In this document: piece by piece, positions 55,426-64,000 of the stretch
How the letters are laid out: each line of letters opens with the position of its first letter
Position numbering within the stretch: position 1 is the first letter of the stretch
DNA from: Sphaerisporangium krabiense
GTDB taxonomy: Bacteria > Actinomycetota > Actinomycetes > Streptosporangiales > Streptosporangiaceae
Length of the DNA stretch: 64,000 nucleotides
Direction: 5' to 3'
NCBI RefSeq assembly: GCF_014200435.1
Contig: NZ_JACHBR010000001.1
Location: 2,941,001-3,005,000, forward strand
Translations under genes and position numbers: made by a program
Notes under the pieces: generated by a model
Told to the model about the DNA's origin: nothing
Databases searched by the model: none
Seen by the model: only the letters and a program-made list of their open reading frames with translations

Positions 55426-57444
55426 CTAGGGGACGGGCCCGATCTCGACCAGGTTGTCGTGGTAGACGGCGCCCCTGCCCATGTCGGCGTCCCGCTCCTC
55501 CACGAGCACGTTGACGTTCACCCCGTCCGGGCTCAGCTTCGGCCAGCTTCCCTTCGGCGCCGCGACGACGCCCGGCGCCACCCGGTCGCTGACCTGGAGC
55601 TCGGCCGTCATCGCGCCGTGGCCGTTGAACACCCGCACGCGCTGCCCGTCGCTCAGGCCGCGGTCCGCCGCGTCCTTGGCGTTCACCAGCACCTTGGGCG
55701 CGCCGGCGCGGCGGGCCAGCTCGGGGTTGTTGCCGAACACCGTGTTGAGGAACACGTGCGGCGCCGGGGTGATCAGGGCCAGCTTGTACGGCCCGTCCGC
55801 GCGGGCCGTGGCCGGAGGGACGTACCCCTTGCCCTCGGGGACGAAGCGGAGCCGTCGCGAGGGGGTGGGGAAGCCGCCGGCGAAGGGGACGAACGGGTTG
55901 GGGTAGTTCAGGCGCGCCCAGCCCTCGGCGCGCAGCCGCTCCAGCGTGACCCCGGCCAGCGCGGGGTGGTCCGCCGACAGCAGCTCCTCGGCGATCTCCA
56001 GGTCCGAGGCGTACAGCGACGGCTCGGTCAGGCCCATGGCGCGGGCGAGGCGGCGGAAGGTCTCGGTGGTGGACGCGGACTCCCCGGCGGGCGGCACCGC
56101 GGGCTCGTTCCACATCAGGTACATGTGGCCGTACCCGGCGTGCAGGTCGGCGTGCTCGAACTGCATCGTGGCGGGCAGCACGATGTCGGCGTAGTCCACG
56201 GTGTCGGTGGGGAACTGCTCCATCACGACCGTGAACAGGTCCTCCCTGAGCAGTCCCTCGCGGACGCGGTTCTGGTCGGAGGTGCTGCCCATGGGGTTGG
56301 CGGCGTAGACCCACAGGCACTTGACCGGCCTGCGCGTGTCGGCGAGGCCCTCGGCGAGGCGGGTCATGGTGAGCGTGCGCGTGGGCGTCTCCGGCCGCAG
56401 CCCGCGCCGGGGGTCGACGCGCAGCGGGACGTGGGCGCTGGTGGAGTACGCCACGCCGCCGCCGGGGTGCCTCCAGTCGCCGGTGACGCCGGGGATGCAG
56501 GCGATCGTGCGCATGGCGGTGCCGCCGCCCTGGTGACGCTGGACGCCCATCGTGGCGCGGATCGCGGTGGGCCGGGTGTGGGCGAGGCGTACGCCGAGGG
56601 CGCGGATGGTCTTCTCGGGGATCCCGGTGATCTCCGCGGCCACCTTGGGTGGATATTTCCGGACTTCGCGCTCGAAGCCCTCCCAGCCCTCGGTGTGGCG
56701 CTCGATGAAGTCCCGATCCTCCGCGCCCTCGTCCAGCACGACGTGGACCAACGCCAGCGCCAGCACCGCGTCCGTCCCCGGCCGGATGGCCAGGTGCTCG
56801 TCGGCCTGGTCGGCCGTACGCGTCCTGATCGGGTCGATCGCCACCACGTGCGCGCCGTCCGCGCGCGCGTCCTGGATGAACTTCCACAGATGGTGACCGC
56901 TGGTCAGCGTGTTGGTGCCCCACAGCAGGATCAGCCTCGACCGCGCGAACATCTCCGGGTCCATCCCGCCCGGCGTCCCGTTCGTCCGCGCCAGCCCGAG
57001 ATTCCCGGCCCGCGAGCAGATGTTCAGATCGTGCCGCGACGCCCCCAGCGCGTTCCACAGCCGCCACCCCGCCAGGCCCGACTCGCCCTGGATGTAGCCG
57101 AGCGTCCCCGTCCCCTGGTACGGCCAGATCGCCTCGCCGCCGAACTCCTCGATGATCGCGGTCAGCCGCCGCGCGATCTCGTCCAGCGCCTCGTCCCAGC
57201 CGATCCGCGTGAAACGCCCCGACCCCTTCGGCCCGATCCGGCGCATCGGGTACAGGATGCGGTCCGCCGCCTTGGTGTGCTCGACATAACGATTCACCTT
57301 CACGCACAGCGCGCCGCGCGTGTACGGCTGGACCTTGTTGCCACGCAGGCCGACGGCCTCCCCGTCCCTGACGGTCACCACCCACGAGCACGTGTCCGGG
57401 CAGTCCAGCGGACACGCCCCCAGAACATTCAGCTCACGCGTCAT
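55426..57444 (-). CDS. Molybdopterin-dependent oxidoreductase (DMSO reductase superfamily)
   Basis: 672 residues from ATG 57444, chosen because it begins just before the cysteine motif; upstream codons overlap the divergent promoter. Cys11, 15, 19 and 47 (CPLDCPDTC, GALC) form a [4Fe-4S] site; Cys143 in LNICSRAGN is a candidate molybdenum ligand. Mo-bis-MGD motifs include WGTNTLTSGHHLWKF, VYAANPMGSTSDQNRV and, near the end, LITPAPHVFLNTVFGNN. There is no Tat signal, so it is probably cytoplasmic. No partner subunit or cofactor gene is adjacent; substrate unknown. Confidence 0.9.
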   Translation of the reverse strand: MTRELNVLGACPLDCPDTCSWVVTVRDGEAVGLRGNKVQPYTRGALCVKVNRYVEHTKAADRILYPMRRIGPKGSGRFTRIGWDEALDEIARRLTAIIEEFGGEAIWPYQGTGTLGYIQGESGLAGWRLWNALGASRHDLNICSRAGNLGLARTNGTPGGMDPEMFARSRLILLWGTNTLTSGHHLWKFIQDARADGAHVVAIDPIRTRTADQADEHLAIRPGTDAVLALALVHVVLDEGAEDRDFIERHTEGWEGFEREVRKYPPKVAAEITGIPEKTIRALGVRLAHTRPTAIRATMGVQRHQGGGTAMRTIACIPGVTGDWRHPGGGVAYSTSAHVPLRVDPRRGLRPETPTRTLTMTRLAEGLADTRRPVKCLWVYAANPMGSTSDQNRVREGLLREDLFTVVMEQFPTDTVDYADIVLPATMQFEHADLHAGYGHMYLMWNEPAVPPAGESASTTETFRRLARAMGLTEPSLYASDLEIAEELLSADHPALAGVTLERLRAEGWARLNYPNPFVPFAGGFPTPSRRLRFVPEGKGYVPPATARADGPYKLALITPAPHVFLNTVFGNNPELARRAGAPKVLVNAKDAADRGLSDGQRVRVFNGHGAMTAELQVSDRVAPGVVAAPKGSWPKLSPDGVNVNVLVEERDADMGRGAVYHDNLVEIGPVP

Positions 57445-57705
57445 GAAAAGAACGCTACCGGGCAGGTCATGACCGGACCATGGCACCCGGACGGTGTCCG
57501 CGCCGTCACCCTCGATCACATCTCGTCCGGCTGAGTCCCCACCGGCGGGTGGGCCGTAGAGTGTCACCGGATGGCCGGGGGCGAGCGATCTCCGGCGGCC
57601 TGCCCCGACGTACGCCGGAAGCTCCGCGAAACGCCGGATAACAAAGGCCGCCTGAATTTCCACCGGGCATGCGCGACCAACGCGAACAGGGGCTAAGAAG
57701 ATCAT

Positions 57706-57738
57706 ATGACACGAGACGAGCGCAGACGTCGGCGGTGA
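57706..57738 (+). CDS. Possible 10-residue upstream ORF coupled to the YbhN-like gene
   Basis: ATG 57706 opens MTRDERRRRR and the TGA at 57736-57738 overlaps GTG 57735 of the large gene as GTGA. A purine-rich AAGAAG lies just upstream of the ATG, while the downstream GTG lacks its own good ribosome site. Translation coupling or Arg-sensitive attenuation is possible but unproven. Confidence 0.35.
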   Translation: MTRDERRRRR

Positions 57739-60260
57739 CCGAGATCAGGCAGCGTGACGAGGCGGATGAGGCCATGGAGGACGAGATCCCCGTGGCCGAG
57801 ATGCCCGCGACCTCGCACGACAGGGAACACGACGGGGAAGACACCCCCGCCCCGGCCGCGGACTCCGCACCGGCCGGAACCCGGCCGTCCCCGCGGACCG
57901 GCGACGGGCTCGTGCTCGTCATCGAGCCCCTCCTGCCGCAGCGCCTCCGCCGCCCCTCGGACGCGCTGCGGTTCCTCGCCACGCTCGTCGCCCTGGCCGC
58001 GGTGATCCTGCTGGCGCTCGTCGCCAAGCAGACGCTCAACGGGCTCGAAAGGGACGTGTCCGACGGCACGAACCGGGCCCCGGACCTGCTCATCGGCGTG
58101 GCCGCCTTCATCGCCGGCACCGCGGTGCTCGCCGTTCCCGCCGCGTACGCCGTCGAACGGGTCTTCCACCGCGACGGCCTGCGCGTCGCCGAGGGCCTGA
58201 TCGCCGCCATCATCGGCATGCTCGCCTCCTTCGTCCTCGGCGAGTGGCTGGCCGTCGCCGGGCCCGGCGACCTGCGCCAGCTCCTCACCGGCGGCCGCCA
58301 GGTCGAGCCGATCAACACTCTGCTCACCTCCGTCGTCGCCTACGTCACCGCCGTGCGCATATCCCGCCGCCCGACCTGGCGCGCGGTGATGTGGATGGCC
58401 ATCGCCCTGGACGTCTTCGCCCTGTTCACCGGCGCCGAGGCCACCGCGCTCGGCGTCTTCGTCACCTACCTGCTGGGCCTGGCCGTCGGGTACGCCACGC
58501 TGTACGTCGTCGGCAGCCCCAACACCCGCCCGCCCGGCAGCACGGTCGCCGGCTCCCTGCGCAAGCTCGGCTTCGTCCCCGCCAGGGCCCGCCGCGTCCA
58601 GGACGACGCCCAGGGAAGCCGCCGCTACGCCGTCACCCTGGCCGACGACCGCCTGATCGACGTCACCGTCCTCGACCGCGACCGGCAGGTCTCCGGCGTC
58701 ATCTACCGCATGTGGCGGCGCTTCCGGCTCAACTCCGAGACCCGCCGCCGCGCCATCCGCTCCCTGCGCGCCGAGCTGGAGCGCGAGGCCCTCATGGCCT
58801 ATGCCGCCCAGGCCGCCGGCGTCAACACCCCGCGCCTGCTCGGCACCACCGAGATCGGCACCGACGCCGCCCTGCTCGCCTACGAGCACCTGGAGACCCG
58901 CGCGCTGGAGGACGTCGCCGACGAGGAGCTCACCGACGAGGTACTGATCAAGATCTGGAGGCAGGTCGAGCTGCTCCAGGCGCAGCGGCTCGCCCACCGG
59001 CGCCTCACCGGCGACAGCATCCACTTCCACGGCGACGACGTGGTGCTCATGGACGCCCGCAGCGGCGAGATCGCGGCCGGCGACCTGCTGCTGCGCCTGG
59101 ACGTCGCCCAGTTACTCACCTACCTCGCGCTGCGGGTCGGCCCCGAACGTTCGGTCCTGGCCGCGTCCAAGGTCATGCCCAAGCAGGCCCTGGCGGGCGC
59201 GCTGCCGCTCCTGCAGCGCATCGCCCTGGTCCGCACCACCCGCAACGAGGTCAGCAAGCAGAAGGAAGTGCTGCCCGCCCTGCGCGAGCACATCGTCGCG
59301 CTCACCCCGCAGGTCGAGGTCGAGGAGGTGCGGCTGGAACGGTTCCGCCCCCGCACCGTCGTGACCATCATCGCCAGCGCCCTGGCCGCCTACTTCCTGC
59401 TCTCCCAGCTCAGCCGGGTCAACCTCGTCGAGGTCGTCACCTCGGCCAAGTGGAGCTGGGGCGGCGTCGCCCTGGCCGCCGCCGGGATCAGCTACGTCGC
59501 CGCCGCCCTCATGTTGCGCGGCTTCGTCCCCGAGACCCTGCCGCTCGGACGTACGGTCCTGGCGCAGTTCGCGGGCTCGTTCGTCAAGCTCGTCGCGCCC
59601 GCGGCGGTCAGCGGCGTGGCCATCAACACCCGCTTCCTGCAGAAGCGCGGCATCTCGCCGGGCCTCGCCGTGGCCAGCGTGGGCGCCTCCCAGCTCGTCG
59701 GCCTGGCCTTCCACATCGTGCTGCTCCTGCTGTTCGGGTACGTCACCGGCACCAAGGCCGCCCCCTCGGTCAGCCCGTCGCGGGGCATCGTCATCGGCCT
59801 GCTCTCCGCCGGGGTGCTGGTGCTGCTCGTCCTGGCCGTCCCACAGCTCCGCCGCCTGGTCGTCGGCCGCGTGCGGCCGCTGTTCTCCGGCGTCATCCCG
59901 AGGCTCCTGGACGTCCTGCAGTCGCCCCGCAAGATCCTCGAAGGCGTCAGCGGCACGCTGCTGCTGACCCTGGCGTTCATCGTCTGCCTGGACGCCTGCG
60001 TGCGGGCGTTCGGCGGGTCGCTCAGCTTCACGTCCGTGGCCGTGGTCTTCCTCGCCGGCAACGCCATCGGCTCCGCCGCGCCCACCCCCGGAGGGCTGGG
60101 CGCGGTCGAAGGGGCCCTGTCGATCGGCCTGACGCTGTCCGGCCTGCCCGGGCCGGTCGCCACCTCGGCCGTCCTGCTGTTCCGGCTGCTGACCTTCTGG
60201 CTGCCGGTCCTGCCCGGCTGGGCGTCGTTCGCCTGGCTGCAGCGGCACAACGCCCTTTAA
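57735..60260 (+). CDS. YbhN/LPG-synthase-type membrane protein with kinase-like middle domain
   Basis: 841 residues from GTG 57735; the in-frame ATG at 57669 is rejected because the codons between lack GC-rich third positions. The acidic tail is followed by about six helices (residues 75-265), a soluble domain (about 280-460), and a second multi-helix block (from about 550 to the end) ending in GNAIGSAAPTPGGLGAVEGAL, the signature of the UPF0104/MprF-like flippase family. The soluble part looks like a kinase fold: LEREALMAYAAQAAGVNTPRLLG, then AHRRLTGDSIHFHGDDVVLMDARSGE, where the HRD Asp position is Arg and the DFG position reads DAR. It may be a lipid-linked glycan or phospholipid transport protein; no gene in the neighbourhood resolves this. 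Confidence 0.8.
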   Translation: MTEIRQRDEADEAMEDEIPVAEMPATSHDREHDGEDTPAPAADSAPAGTRPSPRTGDGLVLVIEPLLPQRLRRPSDALRFLATLVALAAVILLALVAKQTLNGLERDVSDGTNRAPDLLIGVAAFIAGTAVLAVPAAYAVERVFHRDGLRVAEGLIAAIIGMLASFVLGEWLAVAGPGDLRQLLTGGRQVEPINTLLTSVVAYVTAVRISRRPTWRAVMWMAIALDVFALFTGAEATALGVFVTYLLGLAVGYATLYVVGSPNTRPPGSTVAGSLRKLGFVPARARRVQDDAQGSRRYAVTLADDRLIDVTVLDRDRQVSGVIYRMWRRFRLNSETRRRAIRSLRAELEREALMAYAAQAAGVNTPRLLGTTEIGTDAALLAYEHLETRALEDVADEELTDEVLIKIWRQVELLQAQRLAHRRLTGDSIHFHGDDVVLMDARSGEIAAGDLLLRLDVAQLLTYLALRVGPERSVLAASKVMPKQALAGALPLLQRIALVRTTRNEVSKQKEVLPALREHIVALTPQVEVEEVRLERFRPRTVVTIIASALAAYFLLSQLSRVNLVEVVTSAKWSWGGVALAAAGISYVAAALMLRGFVPETLPLGRTVLAQFAGSFVKLVAPAAVSGVAINTRFLQKRGISPGLAVASVGASQLVGLAFHIVLLLLFGYVTGTKAAPSVSPSRGIVIGLLSAGVLVLLVLAVPQLRRLVVGRVRPLFSGVIPRLLDVLQSPRKILEGVSGTLLLTLAFIVCLDACVRAFGGSLSFTSVAVVFLAGNAIGSAAPTPGGLGAVEGALSIGLTLSGLPGPVATSAVLLFRLLTFWLPVLPGWASFAWLQRHNAL

Positions 60261-60263
60261 CGC

Positions 60264-61271
60264 CTAGACGATCCTGCCGCCCGGCTCGGCGATCTGCTTC
60301 TCGATGGCGGCCAGCTCGTCGGCGGAGAACTCCAGGTCGTCCACCGCCCCGATGTTGTCCTCCAGCTGCGCGACGCCGCTCGCGCCGATCAGCACCGAGG
60401 TGACGCGCGCGTCGCGCAGCACCCACGCGAGCGCCATCTGGGCGAGGGACTGGCCCCGCCCGGCGGCGATCTCGTTCAGCGCGCGGACGCGGCGCAGCAC
60501 GTCGTCGGTGAGGTGGCTCGGCCGCAGGAACCGCTCCTGCGAGGCCCGCGAACCCTCGGGGATGCCGTCGAGGTACCTGTCGGTGAGCATGCCCTGCTGG
60601 AGCGGCGAATACGGGATGCAGCCCACCCCCTCGGCCTCCAGCGTGTCCAGCAGGCCGTCCTCGACATGGCGGTCGAACATCGAGTAGTTCGGCTGGTGGA
60701 TCAGCAGCGGCGTGCCCATCCCCTTGAGGATCCGCGCCGCCTCGGCCGTCTGCTCGGGCGTGTAGTTGGAGATGCCCGCGTACAGCGCGCGGCCCGAGCG
60801 GACCGCCGTGTCCAGCGCCCCCATGGTCTCCTCCAGAGGAGTCTCGGGGTCGGGGCGGTGGCTGTAGAAGATGTCGACGTAGTCCAGGCCCATGCGCGCC
60901 AGCGACTGGTCCAGGCTCGCCAGCACGTACTTGCGCGAGCCCCACTCGCCGTACGGGCCCGGCCACATGTCGTACCCGGCCTTGGTCGAGATGATCAGCT
61001 CGTCGCGGTACGGACGGAAGTCCTGGGCGAAGATCCGGCCGAAGTGACGCTCCGCCGACCCGGGCGGCGGGCCGTAGTTGTTGGCCAGGTCGAAGTGCGT
61101 CACGCCGAGGTCGAAGGCCCTGCGCAGGATCTCCCGCTGCGTGCCGATCGGCCTGTCGTCCCCGAAGTTGTGCCAGAGCCCGAGCGACACCGCGGGCAGC
61201 TTCAGGCCGCTCCTGCCGGACCGGTTGTACGGCTGTCGTGTGTAGCGATCGTCCGATGCCGTGTACGTCAC
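60264..61271 (-). CDS. Aldo/keto reductase, MgrA (YghZ) type
   Basis: 335 residues from GTG 61271, overlapping the oligopeptidase stop as GTGA. TIM-barrel AKR motifs: the catalytic Tyr in FDLANNYGPPPGSAE, Lys in IISTKAGYDMWPG, His in IFYSHRPDPETPLEET, and NADP loops IGASGVAQLEDNI. The MgrA class reduces methylglyoxal and L-glyceraldehyde-3-phosphate, a detoxification role. It is translated after the oligopeptidase from one mRNA. Confidence 0.92.
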   Translation of the reverse strand: MTYTASDDRYTRQPYNRSGRSGLKLPAVSLGLWHNFGDDRPIGTQREILRRAFDLGVTHFDLANNYGPPPGSAERHFGRIFAQDFRPYRDELIISTKAGYDMWPGPYGEWGSRKYVLASLDQSLARMGLDYVDIFYSHRPDPETPLEETMGALDTAVRSGRALYAGISNYTPEQTAEAARILKGMGTPLLIHQPNYSMFDRHVEDGLLDTLEAEGVGCIPYSPLQQGMLTDRYLDGIPEGSRASQERFLRPSHLTDDVLRRVRALNEIAAGRGQSLAQMALAWVLRDARVTSVLIGASGVAQLEDNIGAVDDLEFSADELAAIEKQIAEPGGRIV

Positions 61272-63355
61272 CGCTTCTCCTCTGTATCCGCTTTCGCCTC
61301 CGCGGCGTTCACCCGATCGAGGATCCACGACAGGGTGAACGCCTCCTCACGCCAGGCGTCGTAGCGTCCGCTCCTGCCCCCGTGGCCCGCGCCCATCTCC
61401 GTCTTCAGCAGGAACGGCCCGCCGGCGGCGACGGCCCGGAGCCTGGCCACCCACTTGGCGGGCTCGTGGTACAGCACACGGGTGTCGTTGAGGCTGGTGA
61501 TGGCGAGAATGGGCGGGTACGTCCGGTCGTCGATGTTCTCGTAGGGCGTGTACGACTTCATGTACGCGTAGACGTCCGGATTGTGCAGTGGATCGCCCCA
61601 CTCGTCCCACTCGATGACCGTGAGCGGCAGCGACGGATCGAGGATCGTGTTCAACGCGTCGACGAACGGCACCTCGGCCACCACGCCGGAGAACTCCTCA
61701 GGCGCCAGGTTCACCGCCGCCCCCATCAGCAGCCCCCCGGCCGAGCCGCCCCGCGCCACGATCTCGCTCGACCAGCCGGAACTCCTCAGATGCCGCGCCA
61801 CCGCGACGAAGTCGCTGAACGAGTTCTTCTTGCTGGTCAGCCGGCCCTCCTCGTACCACTGGCGCCCCATCTCGCCACCGCCCCTGACGTGGGCGACGGC
61901 GAACACCAGGCCACGGTCCAGCAGGCTCAGCCGCGCCACCGAGAACGACGGGTCGATCGAGGACTCGTAGCTGCCGTAGCCGTACAGCACCGTCGGCGCC
62001 GGACGGGACGTCCCCTTCCGCGCAACGATCGACACCGGGACCCGCGTGCCGTCGTCCGCCACCGCCCACTCACGGAACTGCTCGTAGTCCTCCGGGTCGT
62101 ACCCGCCGAGCACCGGGCGGCGCTTCAGCAGGATCAGCTCGCGGGAGGTGAGGTCGTAGTCGTACACCGACGGCGGCGTCACCATCGACGTGTACGCCAG
62201 CCGCAGCCTGCGGGTGTGGAACTCGGGGTTCCCCGCGGGCTCGGCGGTGTGGATCGGCTCGGGGAAGGGGATCTCGTACGGCTCGGCGTTCTCGGGCAAC
62301 ACCCGGATGCCCGTGAGACCGTCCTTGCGGAAGTGCACCACCACGTGGTCGGAGAACGCGTCCACGTCCAGCAGTCGAGTGTCCTCGCGGTGCTCCACCA
62401 GCGGCGTCCACGTGCCCGGATCGTCGATCGGCGCGGACGCGATCTCGAAGTTGCGCGCCCGCCGGTTGTGCAGGATCAGGAAGCGGTCGCCCGCGTGGTC
62501 GATCGAGTACTCCACACCGGTCTCGCGCGGACGTACCACCGCGAACTCGCCGGTGGGATAGTCCGCGTCGAGGACCCGCACCTCACTGGTGATCTTGCTG
62601 CCCGCGCTCAGCACGATGTAGCGCTCGCTGCGCGTGAGGCCGACGCCGATCCAGAACCGCTCGTCCGGCTCCTCGTAGACCAGCACGTCCTCCTCGGCCG
62701 CCGTCCCGATGATGTGGCGGAACAGGCGGTACGGACGCCAGGCGTCGTCCACGATCGTGTAGAAGAACGCCGAGCCGTCGGCGGACCAGGCGCCGCCGTA
62801 GAAGATGTTCGGGATCTCGTCAGGGAGCGCCTCCCCGGTGTCCAGCCGCTTGAACCGCAGCGTGAAGCGCTCGTTGCCGTTGAAGTCCGTCGAGTAGGCC
62901 AGCACCGTGCCGTCCGGGCTGACCGCCGAGGTGCCCATCGCGAAGAACGGGCTGTCGCCGGCCAGCTCGTTGCCGTCCAGCAGGACCTCCTCGCCGGCGA
63001 GCGGCTCGTCGGCCTTGAGCTCGGGCGGGGTGTCCCCGGTGGCCCGCACGCGGCACTGGATGCCGTACTGCTTGCCCTCCTCGGTCCGCGAGTAGTACCA
63101 CCAGCCGCCCTTGCGGGTCGGGACGGAGAGGTCGGTCTCCAGGGTGCGGCTCTTGATCTCCTGGAAGACCGCTTCCTGCAGGTCCTTGAGGTGCCCGGTC
63201 TGGTCCTGGGTGAAGGCGTTCTCGGCCTCCAGGTAGGCGACCGTGTCGGGATCGTCCTTGTCCGCCAGCCATGCGTAGTCGTCGATCACGGTGTCGCCGT
63301 GATGGGTCCGCTCGGCCGGAACCTTCTTCGCCACGGGAGGCGTGTCGCTGCTCAC
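61268..63355 (-). CDS. ptrB: Oligopeptidase B (S9A prolyl oligopeptidase family)
   Basis: 695 residues from GTG 63355. An N-terminal seven-bladed propeller domain (about 70-410) filters substrates; the C-terminal alpha/beta hydrolase holds the catalytic Ser in IVARGGSAGGLLMG, Asp in SLNDTRVLYHE and His in MGAGHGGRSGRYD. The family cleaves peptides after basic residues. The -10 box TAGACT (63363-63368) precedes the GTG by seven bases, so it may be leaderless. Confidence 0.92.
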   Translation of the reverse strand: MSSDTPPVAKKVPAERTHHGDTVIDDYAWLADKDDPDTVAYLEAENAFTQDQTGHLKDLQEAVFQEIKSRTLETDLSVPTRKGGWWYYSRTEEGKQYGIQCRVRATGDTPPELKADEPLAGEEVLLDGNELAGDSPFFAMGTSAVSPDGTVLAYSTDFNGNERFTLRFKRLDTGEALPDEIPNIFYGGAWSADGSAFFYTIVDDAWRPYRLFRHIIGTAAEEDVLVYEEPDERFWIGVGLTRSERYIVLSAGSKITSEVRVLDADYPTGEFAVVRPRETGVEYSIDHAGDRFLILHNRRARNFEIASAPIDDPGTWTPLVEHREDTRLLDVDAFSDHVVVHFRKDGLTGIRVLPENAEPYEIPFPEPIHTAEPAGNPEFHTRRLRLAYTSMVTPPSVYDYDLTSRELILLKRRPVLGGYDPEDYEQFREWAVADDGTRVPVSIVARKGTSRPAPTVLYGYGSYESSIDPSFSVARLSLLDRGLVFAVAHVRGGGEMGRQWYEEGRLTSKKNSFSDFVAVARHLRSSGWSSEIVARGGSAGGLLMGAAVNLAPEEFSGVVAEVPFVDALNTILDPSLPLTVIEWDEWGDPLHNPDVYAYMKSYTPYENIDDRTYPPILAITSLNDTRVLYHEPAKWVARLRAVAAGGPFLLKTEMGAGHGGRSGRYDAWREEAFTLSWILDRVNAAEAKADTEEKR

Positions 63356-63362
63356 GTGGCCG

Positions 63363-63368
63363 AGTCTA
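63363..63368 (-). promoter_or_regulatory. -10 box of the oligopeptidase gene
   Basis: TAGACT on the minus strand lies seven bases upstream of GTG 63355; no ribosome-binding site is present. It supports a leaderless transcript. Confidence 0.4.
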
Positions 63369-63623
63369 GGCCGCGCCCCCGTTCCCAACTGGCCTGACGT
63401 GGAACGCGGCTGCCACCGGGCCTTCCCGAGTGCCGCCGGCGATGGAAAAGCATTGCTGGGGCGGGTGTTGCCGAGTGTGCGTCGGCGCTCTCAGCGACTG
63501 CTAATCTTTTGTTGTCGGCATCGCCCGGACACAAACCCCGATCACCACTCCTGGTGGAGTGTTGCGCGGGCTGGGTCGTGAGTGGTGCCGGTACTCCTCG
63601 TTAAAAGATCTACCTGGTCTCGT

Positions 63624-63652
63624 TTGCCTAGTGCGGTGAGGTTGGGTAAGTT
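63624..63652 (+). promoter_or_regulatory. rrn promoter P1
   Basis: -35 TTGCCT (63624-63629), an exact 17-bp spacer, -10 TAAGTT (63647-63652). This is a vegetative (HrdB-type) promoter in the leader region. Confidence 0.65.
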
Positions 63653-63740
63653 AGAGGGGTTGCCCTGGAGACGGGGTGCGGGTTCTGGCGTTGGTCAGGG
63701 CCTGGGTGCTGGTGCAGGCGGGTGTCGGTAACGGCCCGGT

Positions 63741-63769
63741 TTGCCGGTGGTCAGGTTGGTTGATAGCGT
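63741..63769 (+). promoter_or_regulatory. rrn promoter P2
   Basis: -35 TTGCCG (63741-63746), 17-bp spacer, -10 TAGCGT (63764-63769). It lies 117 bp after P1 with the same geometry, giving tandem promoters. Confidence 0.6.
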
Positions 63770-63853
63770 CGGGATCACCGCGAAACGAGATGGAAGCCCC
63801 GGAGTTCGGGTCCTGGTCGCAGGGTTCGGGTGATGGTGTACGCGTCCGTTTCT

Positions 63854-63870
63854 TGAGAACTCAACAGTGT
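63854..63870 (+). promoter_or_regulatory. boxA-like antitermination element
   Basis: TGAGAACTCAACAGTGT matches the conserved element found in actinomycete rRNA leaders and spacers, which takes part in processive antitermination. It lies about 85 bp downstream of P2. Confidence 0.65.
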
Positions 63871-64000
63871 GTTAAAAGCCAGTGCATGAATCATGCATGA
63901 TCCTCCGTCCGCCATGCCCGGTTGGGTGTGGTGGTGGATGATTCCTTTGGTTGGCATCGCGTCCGGTTGGACGGATGCTCGCCGGGATTTTTTTCCAGAC

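Larger units (their letters stand above)
63389..64000 (+). ncRNA. rRNA operon leader region (16S gene begins beyond the window)
   Basis: About 610 bp without coding potential ending in a leader typical of actinomycete rrn operons, with an antitermination-like TGAGAACTCAACAGTGT at 63854-63870 and AT-rich sequence toward the end. No 16S 5' sequence is reached. The promoters are listed separately. Confidence 0.8.

Noticed and set aside
54239..57415. 1058-codon minus frame
   Set aside because: It crosses the molybdopterin enzyme, GNAT and membrane protein genes in a shifted frame.
57669..57734. In-frame upstream ATG for the YbhN-like gene
   Set aside because: The 22 extra codons have about 60 percent GC third positions against more than 85 percent afterwards; GTG 57735 is preferred.
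63854..64000. Start of the 16S rRNA gene
   Set aside because: The conserved 16S 5' sequence does not appear before the window ends; only leader sequence is present.

Overview
The window is chromosomal DNA from a very high-GC actinomycete. BldC, a valine-type dehydrogenase, DUF3073 and purM/purF lie together as in mycelial actinobacteria, GTG starts are frequent, and third codon positions are strongly GC. A Streptosporangiales-like filamentous organism is the best guess; no rRNA body or other decisive marker is in the window, so the genus is open.

Layout. 1-9.4 kb: a partial LAL-type regulator, an XRE regulator divergent from an FAD monooxygenase, a membrane protein, an NDP-sugar nucleotidyltransferase, a small secreted protein, a MarR regulator and a glutathionyl-hydroquinone-reductase-like enzyme. 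9.4-18 kb: a non-coding stretch, a GAF-ANTAR antiterminator, pyrD, a SnoaL-like protein, a GH20 hexosaminidase, a cell-wall amidase lipoprotein, and LacI and TetR regulators. 18-25.5 kb is a core block: bldC, a conserved bldC-neighbour gene, the amino-acid dehydrogenase, DUF3073, purM-purF, a DUF4190 membrane protein and a sterol-carrier-like protein, followed by a Tat-exported PhoX-family protein.

27.7-40.3 kb is the accessory part. It holds duplicated intergenic GC-rich repeats, four small unknown genes chained by 4-nt overlaps, a divergent XRE plus HD-phosphohydrolase pair, a small P-loop ATPase, an HxlR regulator with its oxidoreductase partner, and three DHA2-type drug exporters with MarR/TetR regulators plus a secreted ricin-type lectin. 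It separates purM/purF from purL/purQ/purS (40.4-44.4 kb). An RsbW-like ATP-binding protein gene sits between purS and purQ.

44.7-64 kb: an E1alpha-E1beta-E2 2-oxoacid dehydrogenase operon, small proteins, a TetR-controlled ABC-2 exporter, an acyl-CoA dehydrogenase, small membrane/VOC/GNAT genes, an orphan molybdopterin oxidoreductase, a large YbhN/LPG-synthase-type membrane protein with a kinase-like middle, and an aldo-keto reductase coupled to oligopeptidase B. The right end is a ribosomal RNA operon leader with two tandem promoters; the 16S gene itself would begin past the window.

Regulation visible in the DNA: several divergent regulator/target pairs carry clear inverted repeats, and four genes have a -10 box only 6-7 nt before the start codon, which suggests leaderless mRNAs. 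No tRNA, CRISPR array, insertion sequence or phage gene was recognised. All functional calls are from sequence reading alone.
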